In this document: positions 20,611 through 32,188 of the stretch, in pieces
Layout: every line of letters begins with the position of its first letter
Position numbering within the stretch: the stretch's first letter is position 1
Origin: Hygrocybe punicea
Taxonomy: Eukaryota; Basidiomycota; Agaricomycetes; Agaricales; Hygrophoraceae
Assembly (NCBI GenBank): GCA_963556145.1
Contig: OY744464.1
Coordinates: 868,001 to 932,000, forward strand
Length of the DNA stretch: 64,000 nt
Direction of reading: 5' to 3'
The notes under the pieces: generated by a model
Told to the model about the DNA's origin: nothing
Database searches by the model: none
What the model saw: only the letters and a program-made list of their open reading frames with translations
Made by a program: the position numbers and the translations under genes

Positions 20611-20944
20611 CTACACCCTCCTAGAGCTGGGACCACGCTTGTATGGTAACTGTTGAACTACCCTCTCCCCCCAATGACAAACAAACTGGCCCCTTATATT
20701 TGACAAAGAAAGGATATTCCTTGCGAATAGACCACCAGCACAGGCCCATGAAGGTCTGGAAAGTGAATTTGGGATAGAATGTGCTGTACACTTGCACAGG
20801 TGGATCCACTGCGATGACAATCTCCTTCATATCCCAGGAGTAAAGGTGAATGATATATTGTGAATTGGTGTGGGCTGGGGGGTCAGGTGCACAGGAGATA
20901 TGGTCCACATTCTTCAATGTGGTCCAGATCAGGGTCAGGACCAT
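20611..20944 (-). pseudogene. Decayed coding fragment, family unknown
   Basis: An open frame of 107 codons has ordinary protein composition (DLIWTTLKN-like start, HISCAPDPPAHTNSQYIIHL, SIRKEYPFFVKYKGP). I do not recognise the family. The same strand carries other remnants on both sides, so it may be an exon of the same lost gene as 17720-19998. Confidence 0.35.
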
Positions 20945-21907
20945 ATATCTGAATAGGGTGACTCAGTCAAGTGTTCACATGCCTTCGGGAGCGTGTGCCA
21001 GAGGGCGGGCCCAAAACGAAATTCCATTGTCTAGTGTAGTCAATGTACAGCTATCAGATTCGCCTTACAAGGCATCTGCTGCATGAATTTGTTGCTTCCA
21101 ATGTGAAGATTCAATGCTATGTGCACAAGGAAGGGATTTGACATTGAAAGGTGGAGTTATTTGTGCGATGCTCGTGCTCATGGAATGAGGTTGAAAGTTG
21201 GTTGGGGCCTCTGTTTGCAACTATTTATGATGCCTTTCATTGGTGTAGTCAGTTTTCACCATCTGTTGGCCAAATGTCATGACATTGCGATTATCAGTAA
21301 TCCTGTTGGACAAAGACATATCTGTTTCCTATGCCTTGCTGCTCATTCAGTCTTTGTATTTGCTTTTTGGTGGTGTACCAACTCCTCCTATTTTTACTGT
21401 CATCTATCTCTCTGCACATCAAGCATTGCCGTTTCCACCAGCACTTGTCCTGAATGTCTTACCTGCCTCTATGGGAGTTGGATGGTTTTAAATCTGGGAA
21501 CTTGAAGAATATACCATAACCCTTCCCCCTGGTCAGGGACTATTTCAGTACACCTCCCCTCACACTGGGGTAGTTACCCATTCAAATGAGATCCATATCC
21601 ATTGTCATGTTCAATCTTCAATTGAGGTGAGCAGTAACTTCCTCAATCATTTCCTTCCTTTGCATCACACTTTGTAGATGTGATTCGATGAAGGCCATAC
21701 CATTGGAGAAGTGGCTGTTGTGTCAGAATTTGATGGCTAGGATGCAAGTTATGAAAGTAGTGGTTTGGTTGCAGAAAAGGATAACAGCTTCACAAAATCT
21801 TTAATCAGTTTAGATGTAGACAATGACTGTCAGATACAAAGTTCTGAAAGAACATTTTTCATAGCACACTCTCAGAATGCAATCCTCCGCCGATTCCCTC
21901 CATTCTA

Positions 21908-22560
21908 CTACCAATCTATGTCTATGGACTGGGTCTCGACCATGAACCAGGTCCCTGTAATGCTGGATGCAAGCCAAGTGGGGGTGATTTGGTTACATCC
22001 AATTTGGGCTGTCGTCAGACATGGCCTCCAGTACGGTCCCCTTGTCATACTGAGCAGGTTCCAGACCCACCCGATCTTTGTAGAAGACAGTGAGCTGGCA
22101 CACAAATGTATTGTGACAATGTGTTCCTGACGATGCATCTGCCCACCCTTTACAGTCATACATGTGTTACAGGTGCAATAAATACCTCCCTGTGGTTGGC
22201 AAAGTGAAGCTACAAGTGCTTCTTGAATTAACTGAGGTTCCCCAACAAGTCCAGATGGACTGTTGTGCAATAAAGGAATAGTGGTATATTGGGAATCAGG
22301 ATAGGTGGGTATAATCGGCAAGGTCCATAACTGATATGTCGTTTTTTGCAGCTTCCACAATGGCATGCACAGCCTCAGGTGGTAGCAGGTTGGAGTGAAA
22401 AACAGTGTTTTTGCAATGCCTCCTTGGTTGGAGCATGACTGTGACAGCAGCATGTATAGAAGACATTAGTAACAAACAGAAAAAGAAAAAGAAAAAGAAA
22501 AAGAAAATAAGGGTTGAGAATAGTGTACCTGCAATTGCTGATGCTGAAGGTTGACCCACT
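21908..22560 (-). pseudogene. Decayed coding fragment, family unknown
   Basis: Two overlapping minus-strand frames give SIHAAVTVMLQPRRHCKNTV and PEAVHAIVEAAKNDISVMDL, then PLLHNSPSGLVGEPQLIQEA and ASSLSSTKIGWVWNLLSMTR. A frameshift lies between them near 22290. An (AGAAAA)n run at 22470-22505 sits close to its 5' end. I cannot name the family. Confidence 0.35.
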
Positions 22561-22574
22561 GGGTATAATTTACC

Positions 22575-22712
22575 CTATATCAAAAGCCCTGGCCTGAGGG
22601 CCCAGCTCCAGCTTTTCAGGACTCAAGCTGCGCCAAAAGCTGTCATAGGCCGTGAGCATTGGCCTGGCCCATGGCTTGAAGCTGGGCCTTGCACATCACT
22701 ACTTGCCTGGAA
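22575..22712. mobile_element. Possible decayed hAT-type MITE
   Basis: GGCCTGAGGGCCCAGCTCCAG and AAGCTGGGCCTTGCACATCA form imperfect inverted arms, and the right end reads CACATCACTA, as in hAT ends. The left end is not convincing and I found no target duplication. Confidence 0.35.
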
Positions 22713-24045
22713 GTCTAGAAAGTAACTCCAGGGACTACTAACACTGAACTGAAGAACTAATATAACTGTATGTTGTGTTCCATCTAAGTGTTGTTCTAGC
22801 CATGGTCTTCCCAGGGACAATTTATTAGTCCCAGGGACATTTCACCATTTGGATATATTTCCAGACCAAGTCTAAAATGGGACACTTTCAAAAGAGGCCC
22901 AGTATATGATTACAGCTGATTACATAATACATGTCGTGAGTTCAAAGTCTGCCTCTATAGTGCGCTATGAAATTGTCTGAGCTATATCTCAGTGAGTTTT
23001 GAGCCAAATTGCTCACTTTTTGTTGCAAAATACTTACCCAGATAGTATCTAGGGCACTGCACAAAGAAATCTGTGAAAAAACCGCTACAAAGAAATCAAG
23101 CATTCTAGGTGCAGAACAAACATTGGTGAGTCGTATCTTGTGATCGCGTCATGCAACGCTCATTTCGAAATGATATACAGTATTCACCTGCTACGGTCAA
23201 GGGTCCTAACCCATCAAAGCAATGAAAAACGACTTCTAAACCCTTCAAATTTTTGAGTGCCCAGCTAACGTGTGCATGCCACTATTCATGGTCAATCCAC
23301 ACTGCATATATTTAGATGGTTTACACAGTGTCTACACCATGTGGGGAAGGGTGTGGGAGGGGGTGGGACATGGGGGTGGCAGTCGGGGGGTCTATTTCAG
23401 TATATCAGCGTTGTGTGTTTCATCACCCTTTCTTTAGCATTTTATATTTCTGAATTTCTTTACATATCGACACCTCTTGCATATTCCAAACATTCTCCAT
23501 ATATTTCATGTTATTTCACCATGTCTTTTGGCAGTGGAATGGCTCTAGCCTTGAAAACTGAAAGAATTTAAATTGTCCACCATTGAAGGCAAAAAGAACA
23601 TGAACATGGCAGTATGAAGGTACGAACACAAATCAGAACATGTTTTCCACCTCCCATCCATCCAGTTTCACTGTTTATCCCATGGTTCGTCTGGTGCTTT
23701 GCAGTTCACTCGTATGCAATTTGTGCTTGGTGTACCATTGGCAATGTGGACAATTTGCCCCAAATCATGCCATGCAGTACGCTTGATGCATACTGAGCAT
23801 AAAACTGAAAAAAAAGCTGAACTTACCATCTTAGAGAAATGCCCATGCTCAACCCCACAATCGTTTGCACACATTGCTGAGATGGCAGAGGAGGCAGTGT
23901 TGTTCATAGTAAATGTTGACAGTGACAGTGTTGTTGTTGTTCACATTACTATATTGGCAGTGGACCCAGTCATTTTGGTTAACCCAATCACAGATATAGT
24001 TGCAAAAGGTAGGTAGCACAGTTGCTTGCTGGGGGGGTAGATTAA
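22713..24045. other. No recognisable gene
   Basis: Short unrelated open frames on both strands and AT-rich spacers. At 23680-24000 overlapping frames of about 60-105 codons exist on both strands, none with recognisable motifs. Confidence 0.45.
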
Positions 24046-24495
24046 CCCAAAAGACAGCTCTTGCTGGAGAAATGTGATGTGGTAGGTTGACCCAGGTACA
24101 ACTCTTGCTGGTCAAAGGTGGCTGGGTGGGTCAACCCAGTGTCAGCTCTGCCATGGGGTAGGTTAACTCAGGACAGCTATTCTGGGATGGTTGGGTTGAC
24201 CCAGGTCCAGCTGTTCAAGCAATGTGGGTTGACCTGGCTGCAGCTATTGCTGCAGCACTGGGTTGACTGTGGACCAGCTCTTGCTGCAGGCTTGGGTTGA
24301 CCTGGGTCCAGCTGTTGCTGTGGCACTGGGTTGACCGAGGCCAAGCACTTCCTGAAGGGTAGGGTGGCTGGGGTCCAGGTATTGCTGCAGCACAGGGTTG
24401 ACCTAGGTCCAGCTATTGCTGTAGCACTGGGTTGACCCTGGCCCAGCACTTGCTGTGGGATCAGGTTGATACAGGACCAGCTCTTGCTGCAGGTA
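24046..24495. repeat. Minisatellite of about 40 bp units with TGGGTTGACCC.GG.CCAGCT
   Basis: About ten to eleven degenerate units carry TGGGTTGACC, then CCAGCTCTTGCTGCAG. Further units appear at 25653-25725, beyond a transposon-like block, so the array seems to have been split. The open frames across it are period artefacts. Confidence 0.75.
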
Positions 24496-24519
24496 GGCAA
24501 ATGCATGGATTTGGTGGAT

Positions 24520-25652
24520 CAGTGCAGATCATGGATACGGATCGCCTTGGATACAGGTACGGATACAATTTTTGGTATCCGCCGACCCGTGTATCTGTAT
24601 CCAGCAATCCATGGTCCCTATTTGGGCAGTGTCACAGTACCCGCATCACACATCAACATCACCAACTAGCGTTGACCACAATCATACCGTCACCTGTAAC
24701 AGCAGTTTGGTGGGTGTGACAGGTTTGTTACACAACCACCACCACACCCTTGACAGCTACACAAGGGTGAGCATGCATGGTGACCAGACTACAACAAAAG
24801 AAGGAGCAGGAAAATGGCCAGGGGGTGGTGCTCCCACCTCCCACCCTATAGGTAAGTCTCCATTTATCATCAAGTAAGGAACTCTAGCTAACTACACTAC
24901 GACAACAACAACAACAACCACATGGGGCCACAGCATGCAATAACACATCCCCCTCTCATCCACCTTGCGGACATGTAACAATGATGATGACACATCCCCC
25001 TCTTGTCCACCTCACAGACATGCAACAACATGTCCGATGGCATATGCCCCCCTTGTTCCCCATCTCAATCACCTCGCAGACATGCATGTCACATCAATTG
25101 ATGCCAGCGCTGCATCCATGAGGTTGCAGAGTGGAACGGGCACTGTGGTGGATGGTGGGATGTGATGGTACACCATGGGTAGGGTGTAGCATTGTGACCC
25201 ATGGATGTTTGGGCATGGGTGCAGGTGAACACTGCCCCAGGTACCAACGACATTGACCACAACCACAACCATGCTGCTGACAGACCAGGAGAGAGGGAAA
25301 AGGGCCAGGACTATGAAATACCTGACACCAAGATGGATGATGGGAGCGTGGGCTACATCCATGCTCCCATTTCCATGGCTCATGGCTCATCCATGAACAT
25401 GACCACCTCACGAACATGCACATCCACGTCAATTGATGCATGCATGGCATTCGCGAGGTGTCTGGCATGGAAACCATGGGCACCTGCCATCAACAGGTGC
25501 GGTTTGGTACCCGTCACCAGGATGGGGGCGGTTACCACGTCTGTATCTGTGATAAAATCTGTATCCGTATCTGTATCCATGGCTCAGGTATGGATTTTGA
25601 TGGATACAGATACAGATAGCCTCAGATGTATCCATGGAGTATCTGTGCAATA
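24520..25652 (+). mobile_element. Probable non-autonomous element splitting the minisatellite
   Basis: The ends are imperfect inverted repeats: CAGTGCAGATCATGGATACG left, and TATTGCACAGATACTCCATG when the right end is inverted. GGATACAGATACGG words crowd both ends. I found no matching 8-bp duplication. The interior contains an exon ending GGGGGTGGTGCTCCCACC near 24830 before a GTAAGT donor, a SVGYIHAP exon at about 25340, and CGTCAATTGATGC at about 25427 (TSIDA). All of these are shared with the hAT elements at 5359-6384 and 7256-13602. Confidence 0.55.
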
Positions 25653-25725
25653 GCCTAGCTGCAGGCTTGGGTTGACCGGGATCCAGCTATTGCTGCAATG
25701 TGGGTCCATGTTGGTCCACAGGATT

Positions 25726-26137
25726 GAGCCACATACCAGTCTGCTAGCACATATTTAATGTTGACAACATTGACAGAGCTCACAACAGCTGAAGCCATTG
25801 TTTATTGAGAACCTGTCATCTAAAGTAATCAGAATGTCTCTGTCTGTACATCACATATACGTCCCATGTAATCTAATTTGAAATGTAATTATTACATGCG
25901 CAGGCAATAGCAAAATTACAAAATTCTTCTTTTGCAAATGCACAATATCTCATCCTTAGCCTTAACCCTTACAGGAGCTCCTTATGCCCAATGACAATCT
26001 ATACCAAAATCAGAACCTACTCCACTTTGAATATTGTGCTTTTTTATTTAATATTACTCAATTCCCAATTTGCATCCCTCACTTCTTAAAGTGGACATCT
26101 AAATCTAATAATTATTCTATCCAAATACATAATTAAA
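25726..26137. other. No recognisable feature
   Basis: AT-rich sequence without open frames or repeats that I could recognise. Confidence 0.5.
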
Positions 26138-27075
26138 TTACCAAGGGCAGGAGGCAGGTGGGAGGAAGGTAGGTGTGTGTGAAGTGAGAGGAAGGTGGCA
26201 GTGGCAGTGGGAGGTGGGAGAAGAAGTGGGAGTGGGAGAAGGGGCAAGGTGGGAGTGGAAGTGGAAGAAGGGAGTGAGAGTGGGAGAAGGAAGTGGGAGT
26301 GGGAGTGGGAGTGAGAGTGGGAGTGGGAGAAGGGGTGAGGAGGGAGGGGAGGAGGGCAGGGCAGCAGGGAGAGGGAGGGGGAGGGGGAGGGGGGGAGGAA
26401 GGAGGGGTGTGAGGAGGGGTGCGATGTACATACCTCTCTCGTTCCCATCATCCTCATCCTCATCATCTGTGTATTCACCATCCTCATCCTCATCATCTGT
26501 GTATCCACCATCCTCATCCTTGTCATCTTCATCTTCGTCTCTGCCAGCCTCGTCCTTGTCATCTTCATTTGGGTCTCCACTGTCCTCGTCCCCATTGTCC
26601 CTCTCATTCCCGTCCCCATTGTTCTCGTCCTTGTCCTCATCATCCTCATTGTTGTTGTCATCCACATCTCCATTGTCATCCTCTGGCTGGCCATCTCTGT
26701 CCTTGTTGTCTTTGTCATCGTCATTGCCTGCCATCCATCGTTTCAGCCCTGGAGTTGGGCATTGACGTGATGTGGCAAGGGTGTGCATGTTGCAGGGCAT
26801 TCCTGGCATGGCAGAGAAAGTTCTACATACAAATAAATAATATTAGTTAGCATAGTAATAGATAGTAAGTTTTTAGACTTGTACTTACCTTCTACTTGAT
26901 ATTGTTGCTGTTGCTGTTCTTGTGGACACATTGTGGAGTGCGTGATGATTTTAACCCACACCACAGGTTGCCGATTGCCCAAACGGGTGCAAGTTGCCTT
27001 ATATGTAACCAACATCTTACTTTTCTCAGTGTAATTGCATGGAGCACAACAACTGTGTAACACATTTAAGACCAT
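26138..27075 (-). pseudogene. Two-exon gene: Cys/His-containing N-terminus, Gln run, acidic repeat tail
   Basis: Exon 1 (27075 to about 26890) begins MVLNVLHSCCAPCNYTEKSK, has a second Cys/His group (THSTMCP) and ends in EQQQQQYQVE at a GTAAGT donor. Exon 2 (from about 26815) encodes CNMHTLATSRQCPTPG and then about 100 residues of Asp/Glu/Asn with GYTDDEDEDG repeats, followed by a Pro/Leu low-complexity run from a purine-rich tract at 26160-26400. The Cys/His spacing might bind zinc. A comparable gene lies on the plus strand at 27592-28290. No family name is known to me, and the tail frame may be artefactual. Confidence 0.4.
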
Positions 27076-27591
27076 GTAGGGATAGAATTAGCCTCTGACT
27101 ACATCCTCCCCAAATTTTGTATTGTATTATGGCCTACATAGAGAGATATCCATGATTCATTTATACCTCCCTGCCAATTTCAGACCCTTAAAGTGCAACT
27201 TTACCAATATTGCTCTGAAGAATATGAGAATAATCATGAAACTATTATGTAAAGTACCTATTGTATTGATAATCAGTGCCTGGCACTTGGTGGTCCCAGA
27301 CATCTGTTGTAGCCAAGAAAGTTTCGACAAGTTCAGAGTAAAGCAGCAGAAACTTTGGACTTCAGTTGATGGGTCAGCCATAATGCACAATTCTGTGCAT
27401 TTGCTGGTTGCAACATAGGTCCTGGCCCACCAAAAATCAGGCACTGATGTCTACCATAATGAGTACTTATTCAAGTACTCCTTAGATTAATTTCAGACTT
27501 TCAAGACAAATTTAGATCAGTAAGGGGCCAATTCTGGCAGAGGAATGGAATAAGTGTGAATAGCAGGGCCAAATAAAATACTAAATTTGAC

Positions 27592-28290
27592 ATGAGTGTA
27601 GGTTTACATCTTTTCAGGATCTCACTTGGGGTATACATGCCTTGTTGTGCATATGAGAAGATTCAAAAGCTTCAGCCACACTTTCATGTTTGGAAACTCA
27701 AACCCTTTTGGGAAATCGGCCACTGCTGGTTGGACTTTTCAACAACACAAAATGGGTGCAGAAGAGCACACGAGGTAATTTCTTTTTTTTAAATTTTTTG
27801 TGAGTTGTATGCTAATGATTATAATGATTGCAGCTACACCCACAACAAATGCAGGCAAACCCGAACTGCAACCAACACCAGCCCAGAAAACAACACCATG
27901 GCCACCCCAGCAAACAGAGTGGATGCCACTGAAAACAGCCACAGAAACGAGGCTGCAAGGCTGGGTACGAGGATGCGCCAATGACTGAGACAGACAGAGA
28001 CAACCACAGTGGCAATGACAAGGGCACATATGGCCAGCTAGGGGATGACAATGGGGATGGAGACAGCTAGCGAGGAGATGACAGGACGATGGAGACAACG
28101 ATGATGATCCAGCGGATGATGAGGACTATGGGGGATGATGACGACAATGACGATGATGACGATGATGAGGGGAACGGGAATGACAGGGACTGGAATGTGG
28201 GGACAGGGACAATGGGGATGGGGACAATGGGGGCGATGGGAACAATGGGACAAAGACGGCAGAGATGTCACTTCAGGCAACTACTATCCT
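27592..28290 (+). pseudogene. Two-exon gene resembling 26138-27075, opposite strand
   Basis: Exon 1 encodes YMPCCAYEKIQKLQPHFHVW and HCWLDFSTTQNGC and ends at a GTAATT donor near 27775. The intron contains a CTAAT branch-like sequence and a GATTGCAG acceptor near 27831. Exon 2 has a Gln/Asn/Pro-rich start, then Asp-rich DDDDNDDDDDDEG and Met/Gly/Thr repeats from GGGGACAATGGGG units. Stops interrupt it. The similarity to 26138-27075 is in layout more than in sequence. Confidence 0.35.
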
Positions 28291-28603
28291 AGGACTTCTT
28301 AGTTGGAACATGTTAGTAGTGTTGTTCTTACTAAGAGACTCAAAATCCTTGTTCTTCCCTGGTCTTCAATCCAGAGTCCCATGGTCCTTGTCAGTGGGGA
28401 AAATGGGGGGAAAATGTATGCCCCTTGGGGAAAGGTGTTTGGCCCATGGGCCGCACAATTGATCAAAATAGGTGCAAACAGTGCATTTGGAATGCAGTCC
28501 AGCCTAGATATATAGCAACACAGTCTGACCCTCAGAGTGGCAGTCTCTTTCTGTGGGAACACAGTCCATCTCCCACACCAACACAGTCTGGCATTCTGGT
28601 GGC
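28291..28603. other. No gene; short ACACAGTC..GCATTCTGGTGGC repeat
   Basis: The element at 28604 is flanked left and right by copies of the phrase CAGTC(T/C).GCATTCTGGTGGC. The target was therefore itself slightly repetitive. Confidence 0.5.
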
Positions 28604-28773
28604 TAAGGTTTAACATGGGTAACCCGGGGGTCTAAAAAGCCCAACCCGGACCCGGACCGGTCAAACCCGGTCTAAAACGGGTTCAGGTAACGGTGATGAC
28701 AGGTTTAATGCCCGGGTTGGCCAGGTTCATTCATTCGGGGGGGGGGTTCACAAAAACAAAAACAAAAAGTAAT

Positions 28774-31632
28774 CTACTTGTCGGTGATCTCAACATTTTC
28801 GGCATCCTCTTCAGCCCTCTTGCACTTCAGTTCCTTCCCGCCACTCTTGATGTCATCCATCACGTTCTCGACCGTGATCAATCCGTTGCGAAACCAAGAT
28901 CCAAGACACATGTGGGCGCGAATGCTGGAACCACTGAGCCGATTTCGGGAGAAAGGGAGAATTTGTCTTCCCTGGGAGAAAACTCGTTCGACAGCTGTCG
29001 AGGTTGCTACAGTACATTGTTAGCACAGATCACCTCGAAAAACCCTTCACCGACTCACCGGGAACACTCAGGAAGTCCAGGGCCATCCTGGATAAATTCG
29101 GATAGACGAAGCGATTGTTCCACCACCACATGAGGGGGTTAGTGACATTTTCAACAGGAGATCGGAGATACTCATCCAGCTCGCTAGCACGAGATGCTGC
29201 GGGCACAGACAGATTGCTGAAGTCGAAGAAGGCCGAATCATTGGATGTGGGAGCCATGCCTTGATTGGTACCAGTCTCATTCTTGTACCTAAGATCGTAT
29301 TCATTGCGCACAAGTTCCTCTGCTTGTTTAATCCAGTTGGCCTCCCATGCGTGTTGACGGAAATATTCTAACTTCATGCCGGGGTGGAGCACCATTGCAA
29401 TCCGATAAACCGCAGAAGAATCTGTAAGCGAGTAGTATCGATTCATCTTCTTTCATGCGAGCTTCAAAGCAGCGACAATGCTGGGGTGGTACCCAGTCTT
29501 CGTTTGGGGATCCAGGCCTTCTGTGAGCTGATCCATCGCCGGGATGACGGCGGCCACGCTAGCGGTGTCCTTTGAAAAGAATAGAGTCGCATGCTTGAAT
29601 TGTTTGAGGACTGCAACAAGTTGATCCACCACCACCCATTCGTCATTGTCCAACTTGTACTGCCTTAGCTTAAGCGTCTTGTCAGCGGTGATGGCATCAA
29701 CAACGGCCTGATACTGTTGCACAAAGCATAACATGTTGTAGGTGGAGTTCCAACGTGTGAGGACATCGTGAGGGATTTTTCGGCGCTTGAGCCTGTGGAC
29801 TACGCAGTATTTGAACCAGATGGGCAACAAAATCGTGGATGAGTGGATGATGGCAAATGACAGGCGGCAGATCTTGACAACAACCTTGCGGACATCAGTG
29901 GTTTCAGCGATCATGGCTTCCCATTCATCTTCGGCCAGCTCAGCGAGCTCATCGTGGCTGTCATCAATGTCGTCAACATCAACGTCATCCTCCTGCTCTC
30001 TGTCCGCTCCATCTGCTCCATCCTCTTCATCCTCTTCGTCCTCTTCATCCTCGTTCTCGACATCCAGTTCCTCTGCATCATCATTCGATTGATCACCACC
30101 ACTGCGACCTGCTGCTTTGAAGGGACTAAAAAGAGTCTTAGCAGCAAGCTGCATGGTGTGGTTAAAGCAGCGGACATGCGCCTCCTCATCAAAAGAATTA
30201 TCAAGAGCGGCGAACGCAGTGGTTTGCGTGTCGTTGGCAGAGGCGTTGTCGGCAACCATGCTGAGGACTTTCTGCTCCACACCGAAGTCGACGACCATCT
30301 TCTGGAACGCATTGGCCAGAGTCTTGCCAGTGTGAGATTCGGGAACTTCGACCATATCAAGAAGAAACGTGAGCATCTTGCCTTTATGCTGCAGATGGAC
30401 TGTCCAAGCTACAAATGCGCAATGATTGGGGGATGTCCACGCATCCGTCGCGAAGTGTAAGCGGCCAGGATGTTTGGTCAAGAGTTTCTTGATGCGATCA
30501 CGAGAAGCCTGGAAGACGACATTGATATCGCGGTTGACGGTGGTGTGCGACGGAAGGGACAAATGTGGGCGACCGGCAGTAACCAACTTGATGAATTCTT
30601 TATCGGTGACGATGTAGGATGGTCTGTTGTTTTCAGCAACCCATTTGACAATGCGGGCGCTGTAGATTCAATTAGTTTTGGTAGACAAAATAAAAAGAGA
30701 AAGGACATGCCGTGCTTCAGTGTTCGTGAGGGAACGATGAGAGAATGTGACAGGCTCTTGGCCTTTGCGAGCAAAAGCATTGAAGACGGACTTATTCTGA
30801 TCCTTGGTATTGCCATCCGCAGCGGCCTTGACAGCGTCTTTGCCAAAGCAGCGCCGGGCGTGCTTCATGAGGTTGGCAGTGGAATGCTTATCTCCCTTGT
30901 CAATGTAGCGCCAAATAGTGTATTGCACGGGTATGGGTAAACCCGCGGGTTTTGCCACGGGTATGGGTACGGGTAGGGTACGGGTACGGATTCCTGGACC
31001 CGCCAGCTTTTTTTTAAGCCCGGGATCGTCCAAAACGGTCAAGTATTGAGCTAGATATGCTCAAAATACCTCATTGGAGTATTTTGAGCATATCTAGCTC
31101 AATACTTGACCATTTTGGACGATCCCGGGCTTAAAATGACGGGTACAACCCGCGGGTATTGTACCCATGGGTACAACGGGTGCGGGTACGGGTACAGCCA
31201 AAAATACCCGGGGGTTACCCGTGCAATACACTAGCGCCAAACGCCGCCAAGAGTCGTCTTGCAATTGTGAGCTGCACATGGAAAGAAGTGGAACGGGTGG
31301 TTTTCGAGCCACTCAATGGTAACGTTGTCCTTGAAGAACGAGTAGATAGGGGAGCGCCACGTCTTCTTGGCCAGATCTGTTCAACAGGTTAGCAAGCCCC
31401 AAAACACGTAGCTAGATGTACCTAATTCTTTTTCATAGTCAATAGTGCTACAGACTTCGGAGGTCACTGAAGTGGCATCATCATCGGATTCTATGTAGTG
31501 GGGCTCGGCGGACTTGGTGGAAACCTGAGAGGATGTGTTACTGGAGGTTTTGCTTTTTGCTTTGGCAGATGGCTTCTTGGCGGGGGCAGATTTGCCTGAG
31601 GAGACAGACTTCGCAGAGGTCGACTGGGTCAT
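28774..31632 (-). pseudogene. hAT-family transposase (794 codons, one internal TGA, MITE in exon 2)
   Basis: Exons on the minus strand: 31632-31422; 31376-31234 continuing at 30907-30711; 30659-29059; 29006-28774. The N-terminus is Ser/Lys-rich (MTQSTSAKSV). A BED-like finger region in exon 2 has C.....C and KHSTANLMKHARRC. The catalytic core follows, with LHFATDAWTSPNHCAFVAWT and MVADNASANDTQT, a long acidic insert (EELDVENEDEEDEEDEEDG), DVLTRWNSTYNML, and a C-terminal dimerisation region with STAVERVFSQGRQ. Intron 2 would start with GC rather than GT. Codon 586 is TGA (29455-29453), inside ALKLA.KKMNRYYSLTD, most simply a CGA changed to TGA. The enzyme would cut and join transposon ends in the nucleus. 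Confidence 0.85.
30916..31233. mobile_element. hAT-type MITE (318 bp) inserted in the transposase gene
   Basis: The ends are TAGTGTATTGCACGGGTA and its inverse. GCGCCAAA flanks both sides exactly (30908-30915 and 31234-31241). The centre is a near-perfect hairpin with arms of more than 50 bp around AAGCCCGGGATCGTCC. A second copy of the same length at 38629-38946 is almost identical in opposite orientation, so the family was active recently. Removing it restores the transposase reading frame. Confidence 0.93.
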
Positions 31633-31995
31633 TGGTGGATGAGGGGGAAAGTTGAGGGAACGTATCCAAGAGACGATGGATGAGTTTTTTGAGTCGGACA
31701 GCCGCCGGCCACATAGCTGAGATGAACTGAATGAGCGGAAAAAGAAAAAAAGAAACCAATGTGGATGTACCTGTTTCAGTTGGCCCGATCGATTGCGGCC
31801 CATAGGGGTCTTCTGGGTATGGCAGGGCCAGAAGCAAAGTTTGAGGGAGGTAAAACGAAGCCAGGTGCTGAGCGTTGACCAACTCCTTGACGGCTGTTGC
31901 GGAGCACGAACACGTCGGCAAATCCCCGGTGACCCGCCGGTTCGGGTCACGGTGTCATGCGGGTAGCCAAAATGGCAACCTGGTACCTGGACCGG

Positions 31996-32150
31996 TGGAG
32001 TGGTACGGAGGTACCGCTCCGAGGGCTAGCTGGAGAGTCTCGCTGGAGAGCTGGCGAGGAAGGCTTGATTGGGACTGACTACTGACAGGGATCTATCTAC
32101 AACGAACCGTGGGAGCCTCGTCACGTGACTAGGCACTCGCTACCACTCCA
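31996..32150 (-). repeat. 3' LTR of the third element
   Basis: 155 bp, no difference seen from 34742-34896. The 10-bp terminal inverted repeat TGGAGTGGTA is perfect. Confidence 0.93.
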
Positions 32151-32188
32151 ATTGCCCCCCTCCCTCATAGCGACGTCCTCGTCGCTAT
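32151..32188 (-). promoter_or_regulatory. Polypurine tract and stem-loop of the third element
   Basis: On the minus strand ATAGCGACG / CGTCGCTAT pair perfectly over 9 bp with an AGGA loop. GAGGGAGGGGGGCAAT then runs into the 3' LTR. It is upstream-flanked by a T-rich run (32190-32260). Confidence 0.82.

Noticed and set aside
26175..26765. A 196-codon plus-strand Gly/Ser-rich protein
   Set aside because: It is a translation of a purine-rich simple repeat and of the antisense of the acidic repeat exon.
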